Shown here: one piece after another, positions 7,580 to 16,162 of the stretch
How the letters are laid out: each line of letters opens with the position of its first letter
Position numbering within the stretch: the first letter of the stretch is position 1
Assembly (NCBI GenBank): GCA_030407505.1
Contig: JASDDH010000005.1
Span: 1-41,415, forward strand
DNA: 41,415 nucleotides
Direction: 5' to 3'
DNA from: Planococcus sp. APC 4015
GTDB lineage: Bacteria; Actinomycetota; Actinomycetes; Actinomycetales; Microbacteriaceae
Position numbers and translations under genes: made by a program
Notes under the pieces: model-generated
What the model saw: the letters and a program-made list of their open reading frames with translations, nothing else
Databases searched by the model: none
What the model was told of the DNA's origin: nothing

Positions 7580-9765
7580 TCCGCGTCTCCTGCGGGCTCG
7601 TCGGTCGGACCGCGGCGACGGGCCCGCACCCGCAGCACCGTGCGGATGACACCCAGCAGCACGAGACCACCGACGACGATCGAGAGGGCCACGACGCCGA
7701 CGGTCTCCCACTCGGCGCGCACGTTGACGGGAACGGATGCCGGTGGCCCGATCGCCACGAACGACGGACTGCGCAGCTGAAGGTCGATCGTCACCTCGCC
7801 GTTGCCGACGCGGGCCTGGACGGGCACTTCGACCCGTGTGTTGCTCAGCGGGGTCGCGACGATGTCGTTGGCCCGTTGCACGTTGAGGCGCAGATCGTCG
7901 GGGCTCGCGTAGAGCACGAGGTTGACGGGGTACGGAAGGTCGTTGCGCACCGTGAACGGCAGCCCTGCGCCGGCCGCGAAGAGGTTGATCGTCGAGGTGG
8001 GCAGCAGTCGCACCGATTCGAGCGTCGTGCGGGTGGCGTCCCGGTGGGCGGTGACGGCGACTCGGGACTCGGCGGGCAGCGTCGCCCACGCGACGCCGAG
8101 AAGCTGGAGGATCTCGGCGCGCTCGACCCCCGTCAGCAGGCTCGGGTCGTCGAGGATCGTCGCGAAGCGCGCGAGCTCGGCCTCGTCGGCGACGAGTGCG
8201 GTCGCGTCGGCGACACGCTCGGCCGGGGCTGCGGCATCCGTCAACTGCACGGTCGATGCCGTGCCCGAGACGATCGACGGGAGCGTGTGCGCGGTGGCGC
8301 CCGGGAACTCCGCCAGCGCCGAGATGGAGGTGCGCAGACCCACGTTGGAGCGGTCGGTGCGCCTGTCGAGTGCGGCGAGCACCGTCGCGCCGTCGGCTGC
8401 GGCGAGGGAGAGATAGCCGGATGCCGCCGCGAGCGGCGCGGCGCGCAACGTCGACTCGTCGAGGGATGCGGCCTCGGTGAGCTCGCGCGACACGTCGGCG
8501 TCCGAGACGAGGAGTCCGGAATCGCCGGCCGTGGCCCGGGCGCCCACCGTCTGGCCGGCGGCCCCGCCGGTGGTGGCGGTCGACGGGATCAGGGTCAGGG
8601 CCCGCTTGTCGTTCGTCGTGATCGCGCTGAGCGCGGTCGTCGCCGCGGCGGTGGCGCCGTCTGCCGGCCAGTAGACGACCTCGCGCGTCGTGCCGACGTC
8701 GAGCAGCTCGTCCAGCGCGGGGTAGGCCGGTCCGCCGGGGGAGGTCGGTGTCGGCGTCGGGGTGGGTGTGGCAGTCGGTCTCGGCGTCGCGCCGGGCGAC
8801 GGGGCGACGGCCGCCGGAAAATCGACGGCGCGCATCGACGTCGCCAGCGAAGTCGGAGAGAGCGGCTGGGCCAGGCCCGCCTCGACCTGCACGGCGGGGT
8901 CGGCATCGCCGAACTGCAGGGCGAACCGCGTGTTCGGGAGGGAGTCGAGCCGCTCGAGCCACGCGGTCGCGGATTCCGGCGCCGAGATGCCCAGCACGCG
9001 GATGGCCGCCGGGATCGCGGGATCGATCGCGAGGATCGCGTTCGTGCCGCTGACGCCGTCGAGCTGGTCGGTGAGGGCTCCGGCGACGTCGGTCAGCTCG
9101 GTGAGCTCTTCGGCGGTCAGCAGCGCATCGGACTGCGGCCCCGCCGTGATCGGCACGACGACACCCACTCCGACAGGGGCGCCGGTCGGAACCACGACGA
9201 CGCTCGTCGAGGTGACGCGATCCGCGCCCTCGCCGTACGACGCGACGAGGGGGTGCACGCCGGGGGTGAGGCCGGCGAGGGCGGGCACGTCGGCGGCCAC
9301 CGTGATGGCCGTCGTGCCCGTCTGGCCGGGGGCGACGGCATCCATCGTCGCGGATCCGACCGCCGTGGTGGAGATGCCGGATCCATCGCCGTCGAGCCAC
9401 GACGTGAGGGTGGAGCGATCGTCGAGCGTCTGCTCTCCGATGGCCAGGGTCACCTGCAGCGGTCCCGCGATCAGCGCGGTCGCGTTCTGCAGGGTGACCG
9501 ACGCGGTGAGCCCCGCCCCCGGGAGCAGGATGCCGTTCGCGATCGGCGCGAGCGTGAACGAGGTCGTGCCGGGGTCGGGATCGGTGGTCGGCGTGGCTGT
9601 GGGATCCGGTGCCGGCGTCGCCGTCGATGACTGGACCGTCCCCTGAGCCGACGCGGCGACAGGCATCGAGAGGCCTGCCGCAAGGGTCGCCACCGCGAGG
9701 AGGGCGGTGATCCGCGAGGCGACGAGGTGTCGCGTGCGGCGCCTTCGCGATGGGGGCAGGGTCAT
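7576..9765 (-). CDS. DUF6049 family secreted, membrane-anchored protein
   Basis: 729 residues. An Arg-rich N-terminus (SRRRRTRHL) leads into a hydrophobic signal segment ending near ASAQG; a Pro/Thr/Asp-rich spacer follows, then a large extracellular beta-rich region and a single C-terminal transmembrane helix (VVALSIVVGGLVLLGV) with a basic cytosolic tail. This matches DUF6049 proteins, which in many actinobacteria stand directly upstream of murJ; their function is unknown but the context implies cell-envelope work. Its stop overlaps the murJ start by four bases, so the two are translationally coupled. A second Pro/Thr linker (about residues 325-345) divides the ectodomain. Start ATG with AGGAG about 13 bases upstream, somewhat far. 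Confidence 0.85.
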   Translation of the reverse strand: MTLPPSRRRRTRHLVASRITALLAVATLAAGLSMPVAASAQGTVQSSTATPAPDPTATPTTDPDPGTTSFTLAPIANGILLPGAGLTASVTLQNATALIAGPLQVTLAIGEQTLDDRSTLTSWLDGDGSGISTTAVGSATMDAVAPGQTGTTAITVAADVPALAGLTPGVHPLVASYGEGADRVTSTSVVVVPTGAPVGVGVVVPITAGPQSDALLTAEELTELTDVAGALTDQLDGVSGTNAILAIDPAIPAAIRVLGISAPESATAWLERLDSLPNTRFALQFGDADPAVQVEAGLAQPLSPTSLATSMRAVDFPAAVAPSPGATPRPTATPTPTPTPTSPGGPAYPALDELLDVGTTREVVYWPADGATAAATTALSAITTNDKRALTLIPSTATTGGAAGQTVGARATAGDSGLLVSDADVSRELTEAASLDESTLRAAPLAAASGYLSLAAADGATVLAALDRRTDRSNVGLRTSISALAEFPGATAHTLPSIVSGTASTVQLTDAAAPAERVADATALVADEAELARFATILDDPSLLTGVERAEILQLLGVAWATLPAESRVAVTAHRDATRTTLESVRLLPTSTINLFAAGAGLPFTVRNDLPYPVNLVLYASPDDLRLNVQRANDIVATPLSNTRVEVPVQARVGNGEVTIDLQLRSPSFVAIGPPASVPVNVRAEWETVGVVALSIVVGGLVLLGVIRTVLRVRARRRGPTDEPAGDAE

Positions 9766-9854
9766 GTTTCTGGCTTCGCTCCTGTGCGACTGCTCACCGC
9801 ACGATCAGGTGAGATTCTACGGTCCGAGTTGCTGAGAGCCTGGACAGCCCGCGG

Positions 9855-9869
9855 TTGAATGGACAGGTG
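9855..9869 (+). promoter_or_regulatory. Leaderless-type promoter deciding the methyltransferase start
   Basis: TTGAAT (9855-9860) resembles a -10 box, with six bases before GTG at 9867 and no Shine-Dalgarno. The pattern favours GTG 9867 as the true start over the in-frame TTG at 9855, which lies inside the box. Confidence 0.45.
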
Positions 9870-11405
9870 AACCCACGCGCGCAGCTGCCCGAGCCCGACC
9901 CCGACGTGTGCCGTTCACTGGCCGATGACCTGCGCGAGGCCGGTTTCACGTCGGCTGCGTTGCGGGAGGCATGGGGAGAGACGCCCGACACGGCGGTGGC
10001 GCGCGGCCTGCGATCGCCGGCTCTGCGCGCCTTGTCAGGTCGCGACGACGCGCTCGCCGTACTCGGGCGGCTTCTCGTGCTCGGGATGCCGGAGCCCCGG
10101 GCATCCGTCGATCGGGCACTGCCCCGCACCGGAGCATCGGGTCTGGCGAAACTCGGTCTCGCGACCGAGGACGCCGACGCGGTCACCCCGGTCGCGATCG
10201 TGCGGCCGCAGTCCTTCGCCGACGAGCACGGCGACGGCGAATGGTGGGTCGCCAGCGACCTCGACGAAGCGGCGCTGCAGAGCGCTCTTCCCGAGGACCA
10301 CGTGCTCGGCGTCGGCGGGGCCTCTCTCACCCTGGCCTCGCTGCAGCTGCCCACCCCGTCAGGTCGCGGCCTCGACCTGGGGACGGGGTGCGGCATCCAG
10401 GCCCTGCGCGCACGGCGCAGTGTCGCGCACGTCGTCGCCACGGACGTGTCGGAGCGCGCCCTGCGCTTCACGCGGCTCAACGCCCTGCTCAACGGCGTCG
10501 ACGGGATCGAGACGCGGCTGGGCAGCCTGTTCGAGCCGGTCGCCGGCCGGCAGTTCGACCGCGTCGTGTCGAATCCGCCGTTCGTCATCACCCCCCGCGT
10601 CGACGGCGTTCCCGCCTACGAGTACCGCGACGGCGGAATGGTCGGCGACGGACTCGTGGCCGCTGTCGTCTCGCAGGTCGGCGCCGTGCTCGCCCCAGGC
10701 GGCGTGGCGCAGCTGCTCGGCAACTGGGAGACCCGCGGCGGCGACGTCGGGCTCGATCGCGTGCGCGAGTGGGTCGCGGGCTCGCCCGTGCCGCTGGATG
10801 CCTGGGTCGTCGAACGCGAGGTGCTCGACCCTCTGTCGTACGCCGAGCTGTGGGTGCGCGACGGCGGCACACTCCCGGGGACTCCGCGCTACGCGTCTCT
10901 GATCGACGCCTGGCTCGACGACTTCTCGGCGCGGGACGTCTCGGCGATCGGATTCGGCTACATCCTCCTCCGACGGCCCGAGACAGGCCCGGCGACCCTC
11001 GCGCGTTTCGAGCGGATGCCGCAGGCCCTGCCCGACGGCGGGCTCGGCGCCCACCTCGCCGACGCCCTCACCGCCCACGATCGTCAGACCGCCCTCGACG
11101 ACGTCGAACTCGCGGCATCCGCCCTGGTCGTCTCGCCGGACGTCACCGAAGCGCGCCACCAGCTGCCCGGAGCCGAGGCGCCCACGGTGATCGAGCTGCG
11201 CCAGGGCGGCGGTTTCGGGCGCGCGATCGCCGTCGACCCCGGGCTCGCCGCGCTCGTTGGCGCCTGTGACGGCGATCTGCCCGTCGGCGTGCTGGTGGGG
11301 GCGATCGCCCAGCTGCTCGAGGTCGACGAGGTCGCGCTCCGTGATGACCTGCTGCCCCGCGTGCGCGAGCTGCTCGTCACGGGGTTCCTGCGCTTCGACG
11401 ACTGA
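9867..11405 (+). CDS. Class I SAM-dependent methyltransferase (RlmG/RsmC/HemK-like)
   Basis: About 512 residues. A helical N-terminal domain of about 130 residues precedes a Rossmann methyltransferase domain with the SAM-binding motif DLGTGCGIQALRA and the catalytic NPPFVI motif. The NPPF signature is typical of enzymes that methylate the amide or exocyclic nitrogen of glutamine, adenine or guanine, such as rRNA (RsmC/RlmG) and release-factor (PrmC) methyltransferases. About 200 further residues follow, including a C-terminal part with winged-helix character (GVLVGAIAQLLEVDEVALRDDLLPRVREL). The exact substrate cannot be read from sequence; rRNA is the best guess. It starts divergently from DUF6049 and ends 24 bases before cca. 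Confidence 0.8.
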   Translation: MNPRAQLPEPDPDVCRSLADDLREAGFTSAALREAWGETPDTAVARGLRSPALRALSGRDDALAVLGRLLVLGMPEPRASVDRALPRTGASGLAKLGLATEDADAVTPVAIVRPQSFADEHGDGEWWVASDLDEAALQSALPEDHVLGVGGASLTLASLQLPTPSGRGLDLGTGCGIQALRARRSVAHVVATDVSERALRFTRLNALLNGVDGIETRLGSLFEPVAGRQFDRVVSNPPFVITPRVDGVPAYEYRDGGMVGDGLVAAVVSQVGAVLAPGGVAQLLGNWETRGGDVGLDRVREWVAGSPVPLDAWVVEREVLDPLSYAELWVRDGGTLPGTPRYASLIDAWLDDFSARDVSAIGFGYILLRRPETGPATLARFERMPQALPDGGLGAHLADALTAHDRQTALDDVELAASALVVSPDVTEARHQLPGAEAPTVIELRQGGGFGRAIAVDPGLAALVGACDGDLPVGVLVGAIAQLLEVDEVALRDDLLPRVRELLVTGFLRFDD

Positions 11406-11416
11406 ACGGCGCTCGG

Positions 11417-11432
11417 TAGGCTCGACGGCATG
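11417..11432 (+). promoter_or_regulatory. Leaderless-type promoter of cca
   Basis: TAGGCT (11417-11422) lies seven bases upstream of the ATG at 11430, with no ribosome site, in the 24-base gap after the methyltransferase stop. cca can therefore be transcribed on its own. Confidence 0.45.
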
Positions 11433-12857
11433 CTCAACATGGCCGAGGGCGTCGCGCGCCTCGGCGCGCTCGCCGAGTCTTCCGTCGTCGACACGCTCGC
11501 CCGCGCCTTCGCGGATGCGGGCTTCGATCTGGCGATCGTGGGCGGCCCGGTTCGCGACGCGCTGCTGGATCGACCCGTCAACGACCTCGATTTCACGACG
11601 GATGCGCGTCCCGACGACATCCTGCGCATCGTCACCCCGATCAGCACGGCCCGGTGGGACATCGGGCGGGCGTTCGGGACGATCGGAGCGAAGGTGGGCG
11701 GCGAGCAGGTCGAGATCACGACCTACCGTGCCGACAGCTACGACGGGGTCACCCGCAAGCCGACGGTCGAGTTCGGCGACTCGATCGAGAGCGACCTCGT
11801 GCGGCGCGATTTCACGGTCAACGCGATGGCGCTGCGCGTTCCCGCCCGCACCCTGGTCGATCCGACCGGCGGCGTCGAGGATCTGCTGCGGCGCGAGCTG
11901 CGCACGCCCACCGATCCTGCGGTGAGCTTCGGCGACGATCCGCTGCGGATGCTGCGCGCGGCACGCTTCTCGTCGCAGCTGCGCTTCGAGGTCGATCCCG
12001 CCACCGTCGAGGCGATCGCCGAACTGCGCGCGACCATCTCGATCGTGAGTCCCGAGCGCATCCAGGGTGAGCTCGTGCGCCTGCTGCAGACCGATGACCC
12101 GGTGAGCGGCATCCGTCTGCTGGTCGACACCGGCCTCATGGAGGAGTTCCTGCCCGAGGTGCCGGCCCTGCGGCTCGAGGTCGACGAGCACCACCACCAC
12201 AAAGACGTCTACGAGCACTCGCTCACGGTGCTGCAGCAGGCGATCGCGCTCGAGAAGATCCGGCATCCCGAGGCGGCACCCGATGTCACACTGCGGCTGG
12301 CCGCTCTGCTGCACGACATCGGCAAGCCGGCGACGCGGCGGCTCGAACCGGGTGGCGGCGTGACGTTCCACCATCACGATGTCAAGGGTGCCCGGCTCGC
12401 CCGCAAGCGGCTGCTGGCCCTGCGGTTCGACTCGGACACCACGGCCTCGGTCGCCCAGCTCATCGAGCAGCACCTGCGCTTCTTCGGCTACGCCGAGGGC
12501 GCGTGGACGGACTCAGCCGTGCGCAGGTATGTGCGCGATGCCGGACCCGAGCTCGAGCGCCTGCACATCCTCACGCGGGCCGACGTCACCACCCGCAACC
12601 GCCGGAAGGCCGGTCGCCTGGCCGGCGCCTACGACGACATCGAGCGCCGCATCGCGGAGCTCTCGGCGCAGGAGGAGCTGGGCGCGATCCGCCCGGAGCT
12701 CGACGGCAACCGCATCCAGGAGATCCTCGGCATCGAACCCGGTCGCGCGGTCGGCGAGGCGTATCGGTTCCTGATGGAGCTGCGTCTGGACGAAGGCATC
12801 GTCGGCGAAGACGAGGCCGAGAGGCGCCTGCGCGCATGGTGGGCCTCCCGCCCCTGA
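11430..12857 (+). CDS. cca: CCA tRNA nucleotidyltransferase
   Basis: 475 residues. It adds or repairs the 3' CCA of tRNAs. The class II nucleotidyltransferase head shows IVGGPVRDALLDRPVNDLDFTTDA (GG and the catalytic DxD), then RRDFTVNAMALR and DPLRMLRAARFSSQLRFEVD. A HD domain follows (EHHHHKDVYEHSLTVL and LLHDIGKPATR), a common extra in actinobacterial enzymes, probably giving phosphohydrolase activity on the 2',3'-cyclic or 3' end. Length and order fit the actinobacterial CCA family. The ATG start is supported by the -10 box seven bases upstream. The stop codon lies inside the left arm of a terminator hairpin. Confidence 0.95.
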   Translation: MLNMAEGVARLGALAESSVVDTLARAFADAGFDLAIVGGPVRDALLDRPVNDLDFTTDARPDDILRIVTPISTARWDIGRAFGTIGAKVGGEQVEITTYRADSYDGVTRKPTVEFGDSIESDLVRRDFTVNAMALRVPARTLVDPTGGVEDLLRRELRTPTDPAVSFGDDPLRMLRAARFSSQLRFEVDPATVEAIAELRATISIVSPERIQGELVRLLQTDDPVSGIRLLVDTGLMEEFLPEVPALRLEVDEHHHHKDVYEHSLTVLQQAIALEKIRHPEAAPDVTLRLAALLHDIGKPATRRLEPGGGVTFHHHDVKGARLARKRLLALRFDSDTTASVAQLIEQHLRFFGYAEGAWTDSAVRRYVRDAGPELERLHILTRADVTTRNRRKAGRLAGAYDDIERRIAELSAQEELGAIRPELDGNRIQEILGIEPGRAVGEAYRFLMELRLDEGIVGEDEAERRLRAWWASRP

Positions 12858-12880
12858 CGTAAGCGCATCAGAGGCGGGAG
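12845..12880. terminator. Bidirectional terminator between cca and the azoreductase gene
   Basis: CTCCCGCCCCTGA and TCAGAGGCGGGAG form a 13-bp stem with one mismatch and a 10-base loop. The left arm ends in the cca stop codon and the right arm ends 12 bases before the stop of the convergent gene. Confidence 0.7.
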
Positions 12881-12892
12881 CGCGACCGATGG

Positions 12893-13546
12893 TCAGCGCG
12901 ACGCGGCGACGAGTCCGGCGATCTCGCGACCCGAGCGCACGGCATGCGTCTCGGCCGTCTGCTTGAGCTCCGCCGCCGTGTCGGCGAAGGAGTCGAGGGC
13001 CGGGTTCACGCCCACGAGGGTAAACGGCCGCTCGACGACCCGCAGGTCGAGGCCCCAGACGTCTTCGAGAACCCGGCGCAGCCACGACGTCGAGTGGTCC
13101 CAGCCCTCCTTGGGCGTGCCCGCCGCGTAGTTGCCGCCGAGAACGGTCACCAGCGTCGCGGGCTTCCCCCGCAGCGCGGTTCCCTGGGGGTCGATGCGGG
13201 GGTCGGTGTAGGCGAGGTCGAACCACGTCTTGAAATGCTGCGACACCCCGTAGTTGTAGAGGGGCACCGCGAAGAGCAGCGCCTCGGCATCCACGAGTTC
13301 ATCGGCGATCGTGGTCGCCAGGCTGCGGGCCTCGCGCTGGCGGTCGGAGCGATCGCCTTCGTCGACGAAGTTCGACGTCACGACGTCGGCCCATGCCGTG
13401 GCCGGCACGGGGTCTGCGGCCAGGTCGCGCCGCACGACCTCGGACGCGGGGTGGGCTGTGCGCCACTCGGCCTCGACGAGGTCGGCGAGCGAACGGCTGG
13501 CAGAGGTGGTGGGCAGGATGCTGGCGTCGAGCCGGAAGAGAGACAT
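12893..13546 (-). CDS. FMN-dependent NADH:quinone oxidoreductase / azoreductase
   Basis: 217 residues of the flavodoxin-like AzoR/NQO family. The N-terminus MSLFRLDASILPTTSASRSLAD carries the FMN phosphate loop, AVPLYNYGVSQHFKTWFD is the diagnostic PMYNFxxPxxLKxWID-like segment, and TVLGGNYAAGTP matches the TxGGxY flavin contact. Such enzymes reduce quinones by two electrons and protect against electrophiles. Length fits the family. The start ATG has CGGAGA just upstream. It is divergent from an HxlR regulator, with an inverted repeat in the shared promoter region, the arrangement known for YodB and AzoR1 in Bacillus subtilis. It is therefore probably induced by quinones or diamide-like stress. 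Confidence 0.88.
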   Translation of the reverse strand: MSLFRLDASILPTTSASRSLADLVEAEWRTAHPASEVVRRDLAADPVPATAWADVVTSNFVDEGDRSDRQREARSLATTIADELVDAEALLFAVPLYNYGVSQHFKTWFDLAYTDPRIDPQGTALRGKPATLVTVLGGNYAAGTPKEGWDHSTSWLRRVLEDVWGLDLRVVERPFTLVGVNPALDSFADTAAELKQTAETHAVRSGREIAGLVAASR

Positions 13547-13568
13547 GATTCTCCGATCGTGGAATGAG

Positions 13569-13593
13569 AGTCGCTAATAAAATAAGAGCGACT
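13569..13593. promoter_or_regulatory. Candidate HxlR operator
   Basis: A perfect inverted repeat AGTCGCT (13569-13575) / AGCGACT (13587-13593) with an AT-rich 11-base centre lies 23 bases upstream of the reductase start and 32 bases upstream of the regulator start. It is the only AT-rich stretch in this region and overlaps both likely promoters. Confidence 0.65.
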
Positions 13594-13612
13594 CCGCAGA
13601 CTGTAGCACGGG

Positions 13613-13627
13613 TACGATTAGGGCATG
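13613..13627 (+). promoter_or_regulatory. Leaderless-type promoter of the HxlR gene
   Basis: A good -10 box TACGAT (13613-13618), then six bases and the ATG start at 13625, without a ribosome-binding site. The inverted repeat at 13569-13593 covers the -35 region. Confidence 0.6.
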
Positions 13628-13966
13628 TCCGCCACCGACGATGCGCACGGGAGCTGCGATGCCACCGTCACGCTCGCGTTCTCGGTGCTCGGCAAACGGT
13701 GGAACGGGATGATCGTCTCCGCCCTCGGCGGTGGGGCCTCGACCTTCGTCGGCCTCCGCCGCGCGGTTCCCGGCATCAGTGACGCCGTGCTCTCCGACCG
13801 CCTCGCCGAACTCGCCGATGCCGGCCTCGTGACGAGGACGGTCGCACACGGCCCTCCGGTCGGGGTGTCGTACGCGCTCACCGACAGCGGCGATCGCCTG
13901 CTGCCCATCCTCGATCAGCTCGGGGAATGGGCATCCCACAACCTGGTCGAAAGATCGCCGGCCTAG
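13625..13966 (+). CDS. HxlR-family transcriptional regulator
   Basis: 113 residues, the family's normal size. A winged helix-turn-helix with TLAFSVLGKRWNGMIVSALGGG, FVGLRRAVPGISDAVLSDRLAELADAGLV and YALTDSGDRLLPIL is clear. A single cysteine, C11, sits just before the first helix, as in the redox-sensing MarR/DUF24 regulators YodB, CatR and HypR, where this residue senses quinones or disulfide stress. Together with the divergent quinone reductase gene and the inverted repeat between them, this suggests a thiol-based repressor of that gene. The sensing role is inferred from family knowledge. Confidence 0.9.
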   Translation: MSATDDAHGSCDATVTLAFSVLGKRWNGMIVSALGGGASTFVGLRRAVPGISDAVLSDRLAELADAGLVTRTVAHGPPVGVSYALTDSGDRLLPILDQLGEWASHNLVERSPA

Positions 13967-14005
13967 GCACGTCCCCGCCGACCTACACTGAAGCAACGCT
14001 CCCCG

Positions 14006-15346
14006 ATGTCGATCGGAGCCCGGATGCCTTCGCCGTGGTCGTCACGACGCGATGTCTCACCTGAGGACTCGCGCCTGCTGATCGAGCGTGCTCACGAAGA
14101 GCTGCTGGCGGGCAACGAGACCGACCAGCGTCTGTCCGACGTACGTCCTCTCGTGCGCGAGTCCTGGCGGCGATCGCTGGGTCACCTCGTCGGAGCCGAG
14201 GGTCTTCCGCCACTCGATCTCGCCGCCGACGTCATCGACGCGTATCGCCTTGAGCATCCCCTCGCGAGCGCGATCGACATGATCCGGGCGCTGCTGCTGC
14301 CCGGCGGCGCCGAGGACGCCGGGGTCGTGGTGGCCGTCGGTGACGCCGCCGGCCGCCTGCTCTGGGTCGAGGGGGATCGCGCGATCCGCACCCTCACCGG
14401 CGACATGGGCTTCGTGCCGGGCGCGAACTGGTCCGAGCTGGCCGTCGGCACCTCTGCGCCCGGCACGGCGCTGGTGCTCGACCGCTCGGTGCAGATCCGC
14501 GGCGCCGAGCACTTCAATCGGCTCGTGCAGCCGTGGTCGTGCACCGCCGCCCCCGTGCACGACCCCGAGACCCGACGCCTCATCGGCGTGATCGACGTGA
14601 CCGGCGGGGTCGAGACCGTCACGCCGCAGGCGCAGCTGCTGGTGGATGCCACGGCTCGGGCGATCGAGGGCGAGCTCCTCGTCTCGCGGCTGCGCGCCCG
14701 CGCCGCGCATCCGCCCGCGCGGCGCCGCTCGTCCCCGCGTCCGGCGACGGCGCGCGCCACGCTGCGGGTGCTCGGACGGGATCGCGCCCTGCTCGAGCTC
14801 GCCGGCGACGGCGTCGAGACCGTCACCGAGCTCGGCGCCCGGCACGCCGAGATCCTGCTGATGCTCGCGGTGCATCGGCAGGGGTTGTCGGCCGAGCGGC
14901 TCGGCGAGCTCGTCTACGGTGGGGCGGGCTCGGTCGACACGCTGCGTCCCGAACTCGTCCGACTGCGCAGAGCACTCGAGCGCTCCGCTCCGCAGCTGGT
15001 ACCGGCATCCCGGCCCTATCGACTCACGGGTCCGCTCGAGACGGATGCCCACCACACGCTCTCCCTGCTCGACCGCGGTGCGCACCGCGTCGCGCTCGCC
15101 GCCTACCGTGGCGACGTGCTGCCCGATTCGACGGCGCCCGGGGTCGAGGAGTTCCGTGACACCGTCCGCACCACCCTTCGCGAGGCGCTTCTGGCCGAGG
15201 CATCCGTCGACGTGCTTCTGGCGTACGCCGACACCGATGCGGCAGCCGACGACGTCGATGTGCTGCGGCTGTGTCTGAGCATGCTGCCGGCACGTTCGCC
15301 GAAGCGTGCCGGGCTCGTCGCCCGCATCGAGCGCCTCGAAGACTGA
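14006..15346 (+). CDS. GAF-domain transcriptional regulator (AcoR-like, without AAA+ domain)
   Basis: 446 residues. The N-terminal part RESWRRSLGHLVGAEGLPP is the segment seen in AcoR/AcxR-type activators, then a GAF sensor domain (about residues 80-220: LLWVEGD, MGFVPGANWSELAVGTSAPGTAL, HFNRLVQPWSCTAAPVHDP, IGVIDVTGG). In place of the sigma-54 AAA+ module, the C-terminus has a winged-helix-like segment (ARHAEILLMLAVHRQGLSAERLGELVYG...LRPELVRLRRAL) and an all-helical tail. In many actinobacteria this type of gene sits directly beside an ExaC-like aldehyde dehydrogenase and a DUF779 gene. Here both are present, but 19 kb away at 34568 and 36342. A -10-like TACACT (13984-13989) gives a very short leader. 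Probably regulates aldehyde/alcohol oxidation. Confidence 0.85.
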   Translation: MSIGARMPSPWSSRRDVSPEDSRLLIERAHEELLAGNETDQRLSDVRPLVRESWRRSLGHLVGAEGLPPLDLAADVIDAYRLEHPLASAIDMIRALLLPGGAEDAGVVVAVGDAAGRLLWVEGDRAIRTLTGDMGFVPGANWSELAVGTSAPGTALVLDRSVQIRGAEHFNRLVQPWSCTAAPVHDPETRRLIGVIDVTGGVETVTPQAQLLVDATARAIEGELLVSRLRARAAHPPARRRSSPRPATARATLRVLGRDRALLELAGDGVETVTELGARHAEILLMLAVHRQGLSAERLGELVYGGAGSVDTLRPELVRLRRALERSAPQLVPASRPYRLTGPLETDAHHTLSLLDRGAHRVALAAYRGDVLPDSTAPGVEEFRDTVRTTLREALLAEASVDVLLAYADTDAAADDVDVLRLCLSMLPARSPKRAGLVARIERLED

Positions 15347-15381
15347 GTACGCCCGGAAGGGCGCAAGGATCTTCACGGTCA

Positions 15382-15393
15382 CTTGCATGCACG
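15382..15393. promoter_or_regulatory. TGCATGCA-type candidate GntR operator, site 1
   Basis: CTTGCATGCACG, upstream of the GntR gene. Its reverse complement CGTGCATGCAAG shares the ATGCA core with four other sites around the island promoters. Confidence 0.4.
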
Positions 15394-15441
15394 TAGATGA
15401 CGTGAGCCCCAGAAAATCGCAATAATCCCCGCGACATCCCC

Positions 15442-15456
15442 TAAAGTGTATGCAAG
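15442..15456 (+). promoter_or_regulatory. Promoter -10 and overlapping candidate GntR operator, site 2
   Basis: TAAAGT (15442-15447) is a plausible -10 box. TGTATGCAAG (15447-15456) starts on its last base and would cover the transcription start, fitting autorepression of the regulator. Confidence 0.5.
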
Positions 15457-15474
15457 ATCGAGAGGGGGTCGCGT

Positions 15475-16125
15475 ATGGCGCAGTTCGAAGACGCTGTCGA
15501 GCGCTTGCGGGGGTGGATCCTCGATGGAACCTACCAGCCGGGTGCCAAGCTAGGCGCCGCAGAAGTGGCGACGGCCCTCGGAATGTCGCGCACACCGGTC
15601 CGAGAGGCGTTCCGCATCCTGTCGATGGAGGGTCTCATCGACTTCTCGTCGAACAGAGGCGCGCGCGTCGCGATCTGGGACGACCGAGAACTGGACTCGG
15701 TCTTCGAGACCCGCATCGCACTCGAGGGAACGGCGTGCAGGCTCGCCGCTGATCGAATCCGCGTCGCCGAACTGCACAGGCTCGAGCAGCTCGGCACCGA
15801 GATCCTGGCTCTGACCGAGAAGGGCCCGACCAACCAGCTCGCCGAGATCCACACGCTCAACGGCGAGTTCCACTCGCTCATCATGGCCGTGGCCGAAAGC
15901 GAGACGCTTTCAACGGCGATGTCGGGGGTAGTGCACGCCTCGATCCTCACCCGGACTCGCGAGTCGTACGACGAGCACGCGCAGCGGCGCAGCGCCGAGC
16001 ATCACCTCGAGATCGTCGCAGCCCTCCGTGCCGGCGACGGTCGTTGGGCGGAGGCGGTCATGACGAGTCATCTGCTCGCCGCTCGCGCCTCGCTGCTGGG
16101 TCCGCGACGCACTCCCGAACCGTGA
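15475..16125 (+). CDS. GntR/FCD-family transcriptional regulator
   Basis: 216 residues, FadR-type GntR. An N-terminal winged helix ([28 protein letters not shown], residues 28-55) is followed by an all-helical FCD ligand domain with the expected metal-binding histidines H133, H177 and H199. FCD regulators of catabolic clusters usually repress in the absence of an organic-acid ligand. GAGAGGGGG lies about six bases before the ATG. It begins the island, is followed after 37 bases by the LeuD-like gene, and ATGCA-type palindromes occur in its own promoter and in the divergent promoter region at 17669-17757, so it probably controls the whole island. The ligand is unknown; a small di- or hydroxy-acid from the pathway is likely. 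Confidence 0.92.
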   Translation: MAQFEDAVERLRGWILDGTYQPGAKLGAAEVATALGMSRTPVREAFRILSMEGLIDFSSNRGARVAIWDDRELDSVFETRIALEGTACRLAADRIRVAELHRLEQLGTEILALTEKGPTNQLAEIHTLNGEFHSLIMAVAESETLSTAMSGVVHASILTRTRESYDEHAQRRSAEHHLEIVAALRAGDGRWAEAVMTSHLLAARASLLGPRRTPEP

Positions 16126-16162
16126 TCACGCGGCGGCACCCGAACGAGAAAGCAGGCACCTG

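Noticed and set aside
5975..9400. Very long 1141-residue minus-strand reading frame
   Set aside because: Only its last 534 residues (murJ) are real; the upstream Arg/Pro-rich part is a frame shadow of the DUF6049 gene, typical of high-GC DNA.
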